DNA from: Sphingobium sp.
GTDB lineage: Bacteria > Pseudomonadota > Alphaproteobacteria > Sphingomonadales > Sphingomonadaceae
NCBI GenBank assembly: GCA_022652485.1
Contig: JALCRK010000013.1
Span: 1-64,000 of the forward strand
Reading direction: 5' to 3'
DNA length: 64,000 bases
Positions 10,888 through 21,956 of the stretch are shown here, piece after piece. Under the pieces are notes generated by a model. That model was not told the DNA's origin. It was given only the letters and a program-made list of their open reading frames with translations, and made no database searches. The position numbers and the translations under genes were made by a program. Numbering within the stretch: position 1 is the first letter of the stretch; every line of letters starts with the position of its first letter.

Positions 10888-10991
10888 GGGCAGCCACCCG
10901 GCCGCGCCGCTCGTGCGGACGGCTCCTGGAGCGGATTTTCGAGCGTAGCCGCCGCTCCACCTGCGGGCGGCAGGGCGCGTTACGTCCAATG

Positions 10992-11096
10992 TAGAGCATC
11001 GTGCGCAAAAGTGGGAACCGGTTTTGCGCAAAAAACGATGCGACACCAAAAATATAGAGCGCGCGTCCTGCGTCAGATTTAACGCAGCGCGCTCTA
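10992..11096. repeat. Family A two-hairpin dispersed element, copy A1 (105 bp)
   Basis: TAGAGCATCGTGCGCAAAAGTGGGAACCGG...ACGCAGCGCGCTCTA; matches 57338 and, inverted, 28393. Confidence 0.88.
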
Positions 11097-12080
11097 GAAA
11101 TAAGCGCCGAACGCTTCCTTCGCACTTTCGGAAGGCACAGTGACGTGCTGCATATAATCCGACGACTCGACGGGATAGATGAATTTCTCGATGTCGATCT
11201 GGTTGGTGAAGAAGATATTTTCGTACCTTCGCCCCATGATCCCGAAGTAGAGCTGCAATACGCCACCTACATAGATAGCCTTTTTCTTCAGGACATCCCG
11301 GATATGCAGGCCCAGCGGCATGGCATAGGAACCGCACGAGAGCAAAGCCAGATCGAAGTCGATCGAAGCCAGCTGCTCCTTCAGATATTCAGTCGTCTGA
11401 AACCAGTCGTCATGCGGATAGTATTCCTCTGGAAGCCCCGCGTAGGTGATCGGCGTTTTGAGTATCTTCAACTCAAATTCGGGATAAATATAGTTTCGGA
11501 AAAACCCGTGACGGTTGTGAAAATTGCTTTCGATGCTTTGCGAAAACGGAGAAACGACCAGAACCTTCTTCCCCGTCAAGGTTTTCTCAAACGCCCGGAA
11601 AAGCGTATCCGTACCGAGCACGATACGCTCAATGAAATTATAGGGATAGAAGCGCACGCTCCCTCGTACGCCTTCAATGGAATCGATGATCGAATCCATA
11701 CTATCCTTTAACGGCAGGTCTCTGATGAAACTGGCATCGAGCATGTTCGGAAAATAGGTACTCAGCAGCTTGCTTCCGCACATCACCAGATCGGAACAGT
11801 CAGTATAGCATTTCAGGAGAGTGGTGCAGTAACGGATATATTTTTCTATATCATCCGATTTGTCATAATATCCATTGTACCGCTGGACGATCGGTAGATG
11901 CTGCATCAAGGAAGCCGGAAGCGCAAGTGTGCCATCCGGGCTGCCCGATGCCACATATTCGATCACCGCGTCTGTATCACTGCCTCCGATACGCGCCAGA
12001 AACATGGGATCTTCTGCGTTTATCATGGACACTGCGGAATCATGGCATGACTGCCATTCAGCAACGAAATCAACCGCCAT
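11094..12080 (-). CDS. Hypothetical protein resembling GT-D-fold/glycan-cluster proteins
   Basis: 328 aa; FLARIGGSDTDAV near the N-term and LLSCGSYAMPLGLHIRDVLKKKAIYVGGVLQLYFGIMGRRYE near the C-term, a pattern I associate with glycan-cluster hypothetical proteins. Confidence 0.55.
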   Translation of the reverse strand: MAVDFVAEWQSCHDSAVSMINAEDPMFLARIGGSDTDAVIEYVASGSPDGTLALPASLMQHLPIVQRYNGYYDKSDDIEKYIRYCTTLLKCYTDCSDLVMCGSKLLSTYFPNMLDASFIRDLPLKDSMDSIIDSIEGVRGSVRFYPYNFIERIVLGTDTLFRAFEKTLTGKKVLVVSPFSQSIESNFHNRHGFFRNYIYPEFELKILKTPITYAGLPEEYYPHDDWFQTTEYLKEQLASIDFDLALLSCGSYAMPLGLHIRDVLKKKAIYVGGVLQLYFGIMGRRYENIFFTNQIDIEKFIYPVESSDYMQHVTVPSESAKEAFGAYF

Positions 12081-12462
12081 AATTACCCCCGCTCACACAC
12101 CGGCTTTCACTTTCGAAAAAGCGCCCCGCAAGCCAGGAATGTTTATATCAACAATATCAATACACATGATTCATAATCGTGACTCGATTAGATAATTTTC
12201 CCATCATGTCAATACATGACGTGTGCGGAAAATATATGAACATTACAATAGATTCAAATAACAATTGATTCTATTATATTTATTGAACCGAAAAAATCAT
12301 AATTCCGCCGCCATGTATAGTTAACACGAGGGGACTCCCGGCACCGGGACTTCCGACAGAAGCGACACGGATATTGTTGTCGGCCCGCAACAGGCGGCCG
12401 CAACACAGCAGCAGCCTCCTCGCCATCGAGGCGAAGAGGAGGGATTTATCGGCTCTGTGAAA

Positions 12463-12538
12463 TGGTGGGCGCGGTAGGGATTGAACCTACGACCCCACCC
12501 GTGTGAAGGGTGTGCTCTACCACTGAGCTACGCGCCCC
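12463..12538 (-). tRNA. tRNA-Val (anticodon CAC), CCA encoded
   Basis: Reverse complement GGGGCGCGTAGCTCAGTGGTAGAGCACACCCTTCACACGGGTGGGGTCGTAGGTTCAATCCCTACCGCGCCCACCA folds as a cloverleaf. Confidence 0.95.
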
Positions 12539-12659
12539 GATAAGGGAAGCAGCGCATTGGCATCGTGCAGCGGGCGTGTCAAGCCGATGCGGCATGGCGG
12601 CGCGCGCCAAATGCGGCGCCTGCTTGAACCCGCGCCGCATTCTGCCCATATGGCGCATC

Positions 12660-13226
12660 ATGAACGCAGACACCTCCTCCGCCCTGCCCAAATGGCACGG
12701 CACCACCATCCTCTCCGTGCGCAAGAATGGCCGGGTCGTCGTCGCGGGCGACGGTCAGGTCAGCATGGGGCCGACGATCATGAAGCCCAATGCGCGCAAG
12801 GTACGCCGCCTGCATGACGGCTCGGTCATCGGCGGCTTCGCGGGCGCGACGGCCGACGCCTTCACCCTGTTCGAGCGGCTCGAAGCCAAGCTGGAGCGCC
12901 ACAGTGGCCAGCTGATGCGCGCGGCGGTAGAGCTGGCGAAGGACTGGCGCACGGACAAATATCTGCGCAATCTGGAGGCGATGATGATCGTCGCCGACAA
13001 GGACGCGACGCTGATCCTCACCGGCAATGGCGATGTGCTGGAGCCGGTGGACGGCATCGCGGCGATCGGCTCGGGCGGCAACTTCGCCCTCTCCGCCGCG
13101 CGCGGCCTCACCGAATATGAGGCGGATGCGGAAGTCATTACGCGCAAGGCGATGGCGATCGCCGCCGATCTCTGCGTCTATACCAACGCGAATGTCACCC
13201 TTGAGGCGCTCGATAGCGCGTCCTGA
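12660..13226 (+). CDS. hslV: ATP-dependent protease subunit HslV
   Basis: [24 protein letters not shown]; followed by hslU. Confidence 0.96.
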   Translation: MNADTSSALPKWHGTTILSVRKNGRVVVAGDGQVSMGPTIMKPNARKVRRLHDGSVIGGFAGATADAFTLFERLEAKLERHSGQLMRAAVELAKDWRTDKYLRNLEAMMIVADKDATLILTGNGDVLEPVDGIAAIGSGGNFALSAARGLTEYEADAEVITRKAMAIAADLCVYTNANVTLEALDSAS

Positions 13227-13235
13227 GGTTAGTAC

Positions 13236-13341
13236 CGCACCAGCCCCCTCCCCCTCCCAACCTCCCATAGGATACCATATCGGGTGGTTGGGAGGGGGAG
13301 AGGGCTGGCACCGAAACCTGAAATCCCCGCGAGGGGATTTC
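13236..13341. repeat. Family B composite palindrome, copy B1 (between hslV and hslU)
   Basis: Long inverted repeat around the CCTCCCATAGGATACCATATCGGG loop, then hairpin GAAATCCCCGCGAGGGGATTTC. Confidence 0.85.
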
Positions 13342-13370
13342 AAAACAAGAGCACCCCGAGAGTTTCCATA

Positions 13371-14672
13371 ATGAACCCAGCCCTCACCCCCAAGGCGATC
13401 GTCGCCGCACTGGACGAGCACATCATTGGCCAGCAGGACGCCAAGCGCGCGGTCGCCGTCGCGCTCCGGAACCGCTGGCGCAGGCAGCAGCTCAGCGCGG
13501 AGCTGCGCGACGAGGTGACGCCCAAGAACATCCTGATGATCGGCCCCACCGGCTGCGGCAAGACCGAAATCAGCCGCCGCCTGGCGAAGCTCGCAGACTC
13601 GCCATTCGTCAAGGTCGAGGCGACCAAGTTCACCGAGGTCGGCTATGTCGGCCGCGATGTCGAGCAGATCGTGCGCGATCTGGTCGAGGAAGCGGTGCGG
13701 CTGGAGCGGGACCGTCGGCGCGAGTCCGTCCGCGCTGCGGCGACGGATGCGGCGATGGAGCGGCTGCTGGACGCATTGACCGGCAAGGAAGCGAGCCAGG
13801 CCACCCGCCTCGCCTATCGTCAGCGCATCGAGTCCAACCAGATGAATGATGCCGAGGTCGAGATCGAGGTGGCGGATACGCCCAATATGCCGATGGAAAT
13901 CCCCGGCATGGGCGGCCAGGTCGGCATGATTAACCTGAGCGACCTGATGGGCAAAGCCTTCGGGCAACAGCAGAAGAAGCGCCGCAAGATGCGCGTCACG
14001 GAGGCGTGGGACAGGCTGGTCGAGGAGGAGCAGGACAAGCGCCTCGACGCCGAGGATCTCAATCGTGCCGCCGTGCGCGATGCCGAGCAGAACGGCATCG
14101 TGTTCCTCGACGAGGTCGACAAGATCGCGGTTTCGGACGTGCGCGGCGGCTCCGTCAGCCGCGAGGGCGTGCAGCGCGATCTGCTGCCGCTGATCGAGGG
14201 GACCACGGTGGCGACCAAATATGGGCCGTTGAAGACCGACCATATCCTCTTCATCGCATCCGGCGCGTTCCATGTCGCGAAGCCGAGCGACCTGCTGCCC
14301 GAGCTGCAGGGCCGCCTGCCGATCCGGGTGGAACTGAAAGGCCTCACGGAGGACGATTTCGTCGCCATCCTGTCCGACACCAAGGCGAGCCTCGCCGAGC
14401 AGTATAAGGCGCTGCTCGCCACCGAGGGCGTGACGATCGATCTCACCGAAAGCGGCATCCGCGGCATCGCCCGCGTCGCGGCGGAGGTGAACGAGCAGAT
14501 CGAGAATATCGGCGCGCGCCGCCTGCAGACCGTGATGGAAAAGCTGTTGGAAGACGTGAGCTTCGACGCAGAAAACCGCGCCGGCGAGACTTTGGTGATC
14601 GACGGCGCCTATGTCGACGCCCAGCTCTCCAGCATCTCGCGCAATACGGACCTGAGCAAATATATCCTTTGA
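13371..14672 (+). CDS. hslU: ATP-dependent protease ATPase subunit HslU
   Basis: [27 protein letters not shown]-terminal [12 protein letters not shown]. Confidence 0.97.
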   Translation: MNPALTPKAIVAALDEHIIGQQDAKRAVAVALRNRWRRQQLSAELRDEVTPKNILMIGPTGCGKTEISRRLAKLADSPFVKVEATKFTEVGYVGRDVEQIVRDLVEEAVRLERDRRRESVRAAATDAAMERLLDALTGKEASQATRLAYRQRIESNQMNDAEVEIEVADTPNMPMEIPGMGGQVGMINLSDLMGKAFGQQQKKRRKMRVTEAWDRLVEEEQDKRLDAEDLNRAAVRDAEQNGIVFLDEVDKIAVSDVRGGSVSREGVQRDLLPLIEGTTVATKYGPLKTDHILFIASGAFHVAKPSDLLPELQGRLPIRVELKGLTEDDFVAILSDTKASLAEQYKALLATEGVTIDLTESGIRGIARVAAEVNEQIENIGARRLQTVMEKLLEDVSFDAENRAGETLVIDGAYVDAQLSSISRNTDLSKYIL

Positions 14673-14685
14673 GGCGCTATTTGAT

Positions 14686-14765
14686 CGTCATCCCCGCGCA
14701 AGCGGGGATCCAGAGTATAACAGGCGAACTCTCGACGATGGATTCCCGCGTTCGCGGGAATGACG
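14686..14765. repeat. Family C inverted repeat pair, copy C1
   Basis: CGTCATCCCCGCGCAAGCGGGGATCC ... GGATTCCCGCGTTCGCGGGAATGACG. Confidence 0.85.
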
Positions 14766-14783
14766 AAATCTTATGGACAATGG

Positions 14784-17669
14784 TCACTTGCCGCCAGGCA
14801 GCACCACCACCGAATAGCTCTTGCGATCCACCAGATATTTCGCGGCGAGCGCGCGCAGTTGCTCCGGCGTCACCGTCAGCATGTCGCGCGGCATCGCGTT
14901 CATCGCGGTGACGTAGCGCCGGTCGATCGCCCCGCCCTCCATCTGGTTCATCCAGTAGGCGTTGCCGGTGCTGGCGCGCATCAGCAACTGCCGCATCGGC
15001 GCGAGCACGCGTTGCAGCTCGTCCGCGCTCACCGGCTTCGCTGCCAGATCGGCTGCGATCTCGCGCATGAACCGGAAGAAATACGCGGTGCTGGAAGGCT
15101 TGAGCTGGCTGAGCGCCAGAATATAGCCCTGCCCCTTGTCGAAACCAAGCGGCCAGTCCGATTGCGCGCTGGGGGAATAGGCGACCCCCTCTACCGCGCG
15201 CAATTTCTCGAACAGCCGGTCGCTGATGATCTGCGCCAGTATCTCCAGCTGATGCCCCTCGCGCATGTTGCGGAACCCCGCGCCGGTCGGCCAGGCGATG
15301 GCGGCGGCGGCCTGATCGGCATCGCCCGTGTGGCGCAGCACCAGCGGCGTACCGTTATGCTTCGGGAAACGGATCTTGCGGCTCGCCCCCGCAATGGGCC
15401 GCTCAGGGCGCGGCGGCAGCGCGCCGAAGGTCGCCCCCACCGCCGTGATCGCCTCTCCCGGTTTCACATCGCCAAACACCTGCACCTCGATCGGCCCGGA
15501 CGCCAGAATCGGCTCCCAGAAGGCGCGGAATGTATCGGGCGTCAGCGCCGCGATCTCGGCCTTCTCGGGCGTGTGGAAGCGCATGTCCTTTTTGCGCAGC
15601 AGCCACACGAGGTCATGCGCCAGCACCCCGCCCGCGCTCGCCGATGCGCTGTCATAGGCGGCGAGCAGCCCGGCCTTCGCCCGCTCGACCGGCTCCGCCG
15701 CCCAGCCGGGCGCATAGAGCTTCGCCGCGAACAGGCGCAGCTGGTCCTTATAGTCCGCCGGGCGGGTCAATGCCGCCAGCTCGAACGCATCGTCATCGAC
15801 GCTGAAATCGAAGCCCAGCCGCCGTGCGTTGGTCAGTTCATCAAGCTCGCGCTGGCCGAGCTTGCCGATGCCGTTCGCCGCCAGCACATAGCCCGCCGCC
15901 CATGTCGGCTGGGCCTGTTTTGGCGAGAGATCGCGCAGGCCGTGGCCGAAACGGACGTTCACCCGCACCTTGCCGCTCTCGCCATTATTGGCGAACAGCG
16001 TCATCTTCACGCCATTGGCAAAGGTGATGAACTCCATGCCCAGCGCGCCCGCGGGCACGCGCGAGACCACCTTGCCCTGCGGCGGCAGCGCGGGCAGGTC
16101 GTCCATCGACACGGTGCTGGCCTTGATCCGCACGCCCTGCGCGGCGCTCACCGGGGCGGAGAGCGCGGCGGCGAGGCGTGCTTCCGCGCCCGCATCCGCC
16201 AGCGGCAGCACCAGCATTGCGCGCATCGCGTCGCCGCTGAACATCCGCCGCGTCGCGTCGAGCATATAGCCAGGTGTCATGATACCGCGCGCGCCGCGAT
16301 AGATATCGAGCGCCGCCTGCGCCGTCACCGCCGTCTCGCGGATATCGACCGCGCTGACGATATTGTCCGCTTGGGTCGCGCTTGCCTCGGTATCCTGATT
16401 TTCGACATCGACTGCGAGATTGGTCTCGAACGCCTTATATTCGCGGTCGATCTCGGCCTCGCTCGCGGGCGCCGCCTTGGCGTCCTCGATGATCGCGCGC
16501 ACCTGGCCCAGCGCCTGTTCCCACCCCTTGTCGGACGGCAAGATGCTGACGAAAGTGCCGTTGGCGGAGCGGCTGACATCGTCCGCCTCGATCCCCGCCT
16601 GTAAAAAGGCGGAGCCGGGGCGGCGGGCGGCTTCCTCCAGCCGCCGGTTGATCATCTGGATCGCCACCGTATCGGCCAGTTTGCGCTGGTTATAGACGAT
16701 GGTGTCCGCCTTCGCCTGCCACGGCCGCAGCCATACGAGCGAGAGCGTGACAGGCGCGGCGGGCTGCACCACCACAGCGCTGCTCCGCGCGCGCGGGTCG
16801 GGCTTGCCGAAATCGGGCGCGGATGCGGCCGGGCCTTCCGCCTTCCAGTCCGCGAAGTGGCGCACGATCAAGGCCTCCAGCGCCTTCGGGTCGGCATCGC
16901 CGGAGATCGAGATCACGACATTCTCGGGCCGATACCAGCGGTCGTGGAATGCGCGCAGCGAGTCGTCGGTCGCGGCAGTGAGGCTCTGCGTCGTGCCGAT
17001 GGGCGCATGGCTGCCGAGCGGCTGCCCGGCGAAGAACAGCGCGCGGCTGGCGTCCTCAACCCGGCTCGCCGCGCCCGCACTCTCCCGCATCTCGGCGAGC
17101 ACGATCGCCCGTTCCGCCTCCACCGCCGAAGGCACGATATTGGGGTCGCTCGCCATGCCGGAGAGGATCTTGAGGCTCTCCCCGATACTGTCCGGCGTCG
17201 CATTGGGCAGATCGAGCGCATAGGTGGTCGCGGTCGGGGTCGTCTGCGCGTTGCTGTCCGAGCCGAAGCTCACGCCGAGGCGCTGCCACAAGCGTTTCGA
17301 CTCTCCATCGGGCACGAATTTCGAGCCGCGAAAGGTCAGATGCTCGATGAAGTGCGCATAGCCCGACTCTTGCGGTCGCTCATACAGCGACCCCGCGTCC
17401 ACCCGCATCCGGATCGAGACCTGCCCCGGCGGCACGCCATTGCGGCGGATCGCATAGCGCAGGCCATTGGGCAGGGTGCCGAACAGCCAGGCGGTATCGA
17501 TCGGTACGTCGCTGTTCTGATAGAGCCACGGCCGCGCGGGTTGCACGGAGGCGGCTGCGACGGCAGGCTTCGTTCCCTTGACCGGAACCGGACGCGCCTC
17601 CGCCCCGCTCCACAACAGTGACAAAGCTGCAACGGAGCAGACGAGACGCGGCGCGAAGGATCGGATCAT
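14784..17669 (-). CDS. M16-family zinc metalloprotease
   Basis: 961 aa, signal peptide, inverted zinc motif HFIEH, two peptidase-like halves. Confidence 0.92.
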   Translation of the reverse strand: MIRSFAPRLVCSVAALSLLWSGAEARPVPVKGTKPAVAAASVQPARPWLYQNSDVPIDTAWLFGTLPNGLRYAIRRNGVPPGQVSIRMRVDAGSLYERPQESGYAHFIEHLTFRGSKFVPDGESKRLWQRLGVSFGSDSNAQTTPTATTYALDLPNATPDSIGESLKILSGMASDPNIVPSAVEAERAIVLAEMRESAGAASRVEDASRALFFAGQPLGSHAPIGTTQSLTAATDDSLRAFHDRWYRPENVVISISGDADPKALEALIVRHFADWKAEGPAASAPDFGKPDPRARSSAVVVQPAAPVTLSLVWLRPWQAKADTIVYNQRKLADTVAIQMINRRLEEAARRPGSAFLQAGIEADDVSRSANGTFVSILPSDKGWEQALGQVRAIIEDAKAAPASEAEIDREYKAFETNLAVDVENQDTEASATQADNIVSAVDIRETAVTAQAALDIYRGARGIMTPGYMLDATRRMFSGDAMRAMLVLPLADAGAEARLAAALSAPVSAAQGVRIKASTVSMDDLPALPPQGKVVSRVPAGALGMEFITFANGVKMTLFANNGESGKVRVNVRFGHGLRDLSPKQAQPTWAAGYVLAANGIGKLGQRELDELTNARRLGFDFSVDDDAFELAALTRPADYKDQLRLFAAKLYAPGWAAEPVERAKAGLLAAYDSASASAGGVLAHDLVWLLRKKDMRFHTPEKAEIAALTPDTFRAFWEPILASGPIEVQVFGDVKPGEAITAVGATFGALPPRPERPIAGASRKIRFPKHNGTPLVLRHTGDADQAAAAIAWPTGAGFRNMREGHQLEILAQIISDRLFEKLRAVEGVAYSPSAQSDWPLGFDKGQGYILALSQLKPSSTAYFFRFMREIAADLAAKPVSADELQRVLAPMRQLLMRASTGNAYWMNQMEGGAIDRRYVTAMNAMPRDMLTVTPEQLRALAAKYLVDRKSYSVVVLPGGK

Positions 17670-17718
17670 CCCGCCCAGTCATAGCCGCGATTCGATGAAC
17701 CGCCACTGAGTATCTGAT

Positions 17719-17866
17719 TCAAAATCCGCAATAGGAGCGGATTTTGGGTTCGGCACCAGCCCGCTCCCCCTCCCAGCCTCCCGATATGGTATCCTATGGG
17801 AGGCTGGGAGGGGGAGCGGGCTGGTGCCGCACATCCGAAACGCGGCGAAGCCGCCTGTTTCGGATC
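17719..17866. repeat. Family B composite palindrome, copy B2 (inverse orientation of B1)
   Basis: CAAAATCCGCAATAGGAGCGGATTTTG hairpin, GGCACCAGCCCGCTCCCCC...GGGGGAGCGGGCTGGTGCC stem, TCCGAAACGCGGCGAAGCCGCCTGTTTCGGA hairpin. Confidence 0.85.
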
Positions 17867-17872
17867 AAATAA

Positions 17873-19204
17873 TCAACCGACCCGCTGCACCGCCCCCTTA
17901 TACGCGCCGACGCTCTTCTTCCGGCGCGGGCGGAAGCGACGGGCGTCGTCGCCCTGCGCCCCTTGCTCGCTGCGCCCACCACGCTCGCGATGCTGACGCG
18001 GCTGCTGCGGCCGGGGCGGACGGGCCTCGGCCCCCTTGCGCGGGGCGGGCTTGGGCAGGTTGCGCACCAGCTCCGCCATGCCTTCGGGCAGCGGCACGAT
18101 CTCGCTCTGCGTCCGCGTCAGCCGCTCGATCGCCTTGAGATAGGACCGTTCGTCATCCGACACGAGGCTGATCGCGATGCCTTCCTGCCCCGCGCGCCCG
18201 GTCCGGCCGATGCGGTGGACATATTGATCCGGGTTGTTCGGGATCTCGAAGTTGATGACATGGCTGAGGCCCGAAACATCGATCCCGCGTGCGGCGATGT
18301 CGGTCGCGACCAGCAGCTTGATCTGCCCGTTGCGAAACGCCTGCAAAGCCGCCGTGCGCTGCGCCTGAGACTTGTCGCCGTGGATGGCGAGCGAATCGAT
18401 CCCCGCCCCCGCCAGCGCGCGCACCACCTTGTCCGCGCCATATTTGGTGCGGGTGAAGATGAGCGCGCGGTCGATCTCCTCGCCGCGCAGGATATGCGTG
18501 AGCAACGCTTGTTTCTCGCTCTGGTTAACATGATAGGCGCGCTGCACGATCCGCTCCGCCGTGGTGGCGGGCGGCGTCACCGAAACCGTGACGGGATCGC
18601 GCAGGAACTGTTTTGCCAGCCCGGCGATCTCCTTCGGCATCGTTGCCGAGAAAAACAGCGTCTGCCGCTCCTTGGGCACGCAGGAGACGATCTGCTTCAC
18701 CGGATGGATGAAGCCCATGTCCATCATCTGGTCCGCCTCATCGAGCACCAGCACCTCGACACCCTTCAGGTGAAATGCCTTCTGCGCGAGCAGATCGAGC
18801 AGCCGGCCCGGCGTCGCCACCAGCACATCGACGCCTTGGGAAAGCTGGCGGATCTGCTTGTGGATCGGTACGCCGCCGAACACGGTCGCGACATTCAATG
18901 GCAGGAACCGCCCATAATCGCGAAAGCTCTGCGCAATCTGCGCCGCCAGCTCACGCGTCGGCGAGAGCACCAGCACGCGGCAGGTGAGCGGCGGGGTATG
19001 CTTGGTGTCGCGCGCCAGACGGTCGAGCGAAGGCAGCGCGAACGCCGCTGTCTTGCCGGTGCCGGTCTGGGCGATGCCGCACAGATCCTTGCCGGACAGC
19101 ACGGCGGGGATCGCCTGTTGCTGGATCGGGGTGGGGTTCACATAACGCTTGGCGGTCAACGCCTTGATGATCGGCTCCGCAAAGCCAAAATCCTTGAATT
19201 CCAT
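17873..19204 (-). CDS. DEAD-box ATP-dependent RNA helicase
   Basis: AQTGTGKT, LDEADQMMDMGF, SAT, HRIGRTGRAG; basic C-terminal tail. Confidence 0.94.
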   Translation of the reverse strand: MEFKDFGFAEPIIKALTAKRYVNPTPIQQQAIPAVLSGKDLCGIAQTGTGKTAAFALPSLDRLARDTKHTPPLTCRVLVLSPTRELAAQIAQSFRDYGRFLPLNVATVFGGVPIHKQIRQLSQGVDVLVATPGRLLDLLAQKAFHLKGVEVLVLDEADQMMDMGFIHPVKQIVSCVPKERQTLFFSATMPKEIAGLAKQFLRDPVTVSVTPPATTAERIVQRAYHVNQSEKQALLTHILRGEEIDRALIFTRTKYGADKVVRALAGAGIDSLAIHGDKSQAQRTAALQAFRNGQIKLLVATDIAARGIDVSGLSHVINFEIPNNPDQYVHRIGRTGRAGQEGIAISLVSDDERSYLKAIERLTRTQSEIVPLPEGMAELVRNLPKPAPRKGAEARPPRPQQPRQHRERGGRSEQGAQGDDARRFRPRRKKSVGAYKGAVQRVG

Positions 19205-19503
19205 ACTATTACTCACAAAATATGCACGTCGCGCGCGCGCCATTCATCATGGCGCACACGCTCGGCGGGTGTCCGAAACGACCCGCGTGAATTGGGAAGC
19301 CTCATAAAGCAAACGCGGGGTATTGGCCGGTTCCGTCGCCCTCATTCGGGCCGGAGCGTTCACGCCGCCAATCGCAATAATGGCCCTGAGGCCGGTTGCC
19401 GCGCTACGGCGCATATGGCGGCACCCTCCCAACAAAGCAAGCCTTATCCCCGAACAACAGGATTTTGCTTGAAACAGTGCGGCACAAGGGCCACATGCTC
19501 CTC

Positions 19504-20085
19504 ATGCTGATCGAGACCGAAAAGACGCCGAATCCGGCCACATTGAAGTTCCTTCCCGGCCGCAAGGTGATGGCGGCAGGCACGCGCGATTTCGCCAATG
19601 CCGAAGAGGCAGAGGCGTCTCCGCTCGCGGAAGCACTGTTCACGCTGGGCGATGTCACGGGCGTTTTCTTCGGCGCGGACTTTATTTCGGTGACGATCGC
19701 GCCGGGCGGCGACTGGTCCGCCACCAAGCCCGATGTGCTCTCGATCCTGCTTGATCATTTCTCGGCGGACATGCCGCTGTTCCGCGCGGGCACGGCGGCG
19801 GGCATCTCGGTGCCGACCGAAGAAGCCGACAACGCCTATACCGACGACCCCGCCGATGCCGAGATCGTGGAGCAGATCCGCGAGCTGATCGACACCCGCG
19901 TGCGCCCCGCCGTCGCCAATGACGGCGGCGACATCGTCTATCGCGGCTTCGACAAGGGCAAGGTGTACCTGCGGATGCAGGGCGCCTGTTCCGGCTGCCC
20001 CTCCTCCACCGCGACGCTGAAGAACGGCATAGAACAGCTTTTGAAGCATTATGTGCCGGAGGTGACGGAAGTCCTCGCCGTCTGA
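19504..20085 (+). CDS. NifU/Nfu-family Fe-S scaffold protein
   Basis: MLIETEKTPNPATLKFLPG and C-terminal CSGCPSSTATLKNGIEQLL. Confidence 0.94.
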   Translation: MLIETEKTPNPATLKFLPGRKVMAAGTRDFANAEEAEASPLAEALFTLGDVTGVFFGADFISVTIAPGGDWSATKPDVLSILLDHFSADMPLFRAGTAAGISVPTEEADNAYTDDPADAEIVEQIRELIDTRVRPAVANDGGDIVYRGFDKGKVYLRMQGACSGCPSSTATLKNGIEQLLKHYVPEVTEVLAV

Positions 20086-20186
20086 TCGCGCTCCGGCCCG
20101 TTCCCGGCGTCGAACTCGAATTGGCTCAAATTGCAATTTCCAAACGGCCACTAAGCCGCTAAGCGCCTGAAAATGAGAGCAAGCGG

Positions 20187-20825
20187 GTGGGTTTGGTGCG
20201 GCATCTGATAATCGACACGGCGACAGAGGCATTGTCTGTGGCGCTGTTCGATGGCGGGGAGCTGATCGGCCATCATCACGAGATCGCCGGGCGCGGCCAT
20301 GCCGAGAAGCTCGTCCCCGCCATCGCCGCCCTGCCCGAAGGTGGACGCGCGGACGCGATCCGGGTCGACGCCGGTCCGGGCAGCTTCACCGGCATCCGGG
20401 TCGGCATCGCGGCGGCACGCGCGCTGGCCTTTGCATGGGACGCACGGCTTTCCAGCTATTCCAGCCTGCACCTGCTGGCCGCGATGGCACGGCGGGAGTG
20501 TACCGCAGCCACTCAACCCATCGCCATCGCGCTGACCGGCGGGCATGGCGAGCTGTTCTGGCAACAGTTCGATCCACGCACCCTCGCCCCGCTGGCGCCC
20601 TCCGCCTCCATACCCATCGCGGACCTCGCGCGCGCAGCCGATGCGCCGGTCGTGTACGGCACCGGAGCACCCACGCTTATCGCCGCGCGCGGCCACGGCG
20701 AGGCCCATCTGCTGCATCCCGATGCGCGCTGCGCCATGCTGCTGCCCGAAGCCTTTGTGGAAGAGGGCGTCACCACCCGCTACGGTCGCGGCGCGGATGC
20801 CGTGCCCGCCGGGGAGAGGCGCTGA
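20187..20825 (+). CDS. tsaB: tRNA threonylcarbamoyladenosine biosynthesis protein TsaB
   Basis: LIIDTATEALSVALFDGGELIG, GPGSFTGIRVGIAAARALAF. Confidence 0.93.
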   Translation: MGLVRHLIIDTATEALSVALFDGGELIGHHHEIAGRGHAEKLVPAIAALPEGGRADAIRVDAGPGSFTGIRVGIAAARALAFAWDARLSSYSSLHLLAAMARRECTAATQPIAIALTGGHGELFWQQFDPRTLAPLAPSASIPIADLARAADAPVVYGTGAPTLIAARGHGEAHLLHPDARCAMLLPEAFVEEGVTTRYGRGADAVPAGERR

Positions 20826-20826
20826 T

Positions 20827-21312
20827 ATGGCGTCGGATCTGGGGCATCTGGTTACGATCCGCCATGTCGATCGCCCCGATCACCGCGCCGAGGCCGCCGC
20901 GATGCAGGTGATGACCGCCGCGTTCGATCCACGATATGGCGAGGCGTGGACCGCGTCCCAGCTTGCGGGCTTCATGAGCCTGCCGGGCGTCACCCTGTCG
21001 CTGGTTCAGCTCGATCAGGCCACTCTGGGCTTCGCGCTGGTGCGCTACGTGGCGGATGAGGCCGAACTATTGCTCATCGCAATCGATCCCAAATGGAGGA
21101 ACCGGGGCATCGGCAGGGTTTTATTGCAGGACTGTATCATAAAGGCACGAAAATCGCGTATGTCGGTTCTATACATAGAAGTCAGAGAGAATAACCGCGC
21201 GATCGATTTCTATGAGAGGGCAGGATTCGAGCATATTCACCGCCGCCCATCCTATTATAAAGGAGACGACGGAACTTTTTATGATGCGCTTAATTTCCGT
21301 CTCACGCTATAG
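20827..21312 (+). CDS. rimI: GNAT N-acetyltransferase (RimI-like)
   Basis: GNAT motif A RNRGIGRVLLQDCI, LEVRENNRAIDFYERAGFE-like region; follows tsaB. Confidence 0.85.
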   Translation: MASDLGHLVTIRHVDRPDHRAEAAAMQVMTAAFDPRYGEAWTASQLAGFMSLPGVTLSLVQLDQATLGFALVRYVADEAELLLIAIDPKWRNRGIGRVLLQDCIIKARKSRMSVLYIEVRENNRAIDFYERAGFEHIHRRPSYYKGDDGTFYDALNFRLTL

Positions 21313-21418
21313 ACCTAAGTACCTGTTGCTATTTCAGTTATTAAATTTATAAGCGATAACATCCAAAATGGTTCAATCTCCGTTTCGGTATAGGTCGCAA
21401 GATATAAAGGAGGAAAAA

Positions 21419-21844
21419 ATGGATGAAAACAATGCCAAGAGTGAAATGCTGATCACGCTTACGTCAGACATCGTTGCGGCACATGTGTCCAACAACAGCG
21501 TGGCGGTTTCGGATCTTCCGGTATTGATCCAGAATGTTCACGCGGCGCTCGCTTCACTTGACAATCCCGCTCCCGCTCCTGAAGCAAAGCCCGAGCCGGC
21601 GGTTTCCATCCGTTCCTCGATCAAGCCCGATCACATCGTGTGCCTTGAGGACGGCAAGAAGCTCAAGATGCTGAAGCGCCACCTGATGACGCATTACAAG
21701 ATGACGCCAGACGATTACCGCGCCAAATGGGGTCTGCCCGCCGATTATCCGATGGTCGCACCCAATTACGCCGATCAGCGCCGCATGTTGGCGAAGAAAA
21801 TCGGCCTCGGCAAATCGCCGACCGGCAAGCGCGCCAAGAAATAA
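21419..21844 (+). CDS. MucR/Ros-family transcriptional regulator
   Basis: CLEDGKKLKMLKRHLMTHYKMTPDDYRAKWGLPADYPMVAPNYADQR zinc-finger region. Confidence 0.95.
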   Translation: MDENNAKSEMLITLTSDIVAAHVSNNSVAVSDLPVLIQNVHAALASLDNPAPAPEAKPEPAVSIRSSIKPDHIVCLEDGKKLKMLKRHLMTHYKMTPDDYRAKWGLPADYPMVAPNYADQRRMLAKKIGLGKSPTGKRAKK

Positions 21845-21956
21845 CATTGGTAATACCATGAACGGGGGAGCGCGCGACAAAATCGCGGCGCTCCCTTTTC
21901 ATTTCATGGAAAAAGGCTAATTTACGCGCTCACATAACAGAGACGAGCCGAGACCC

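Noticed and set aside
12579-14273. 564-aa minus-strand ORF over hslV/hslU
   Set aside because: Antisense artefact; it also spans the intergenic repeat B1.
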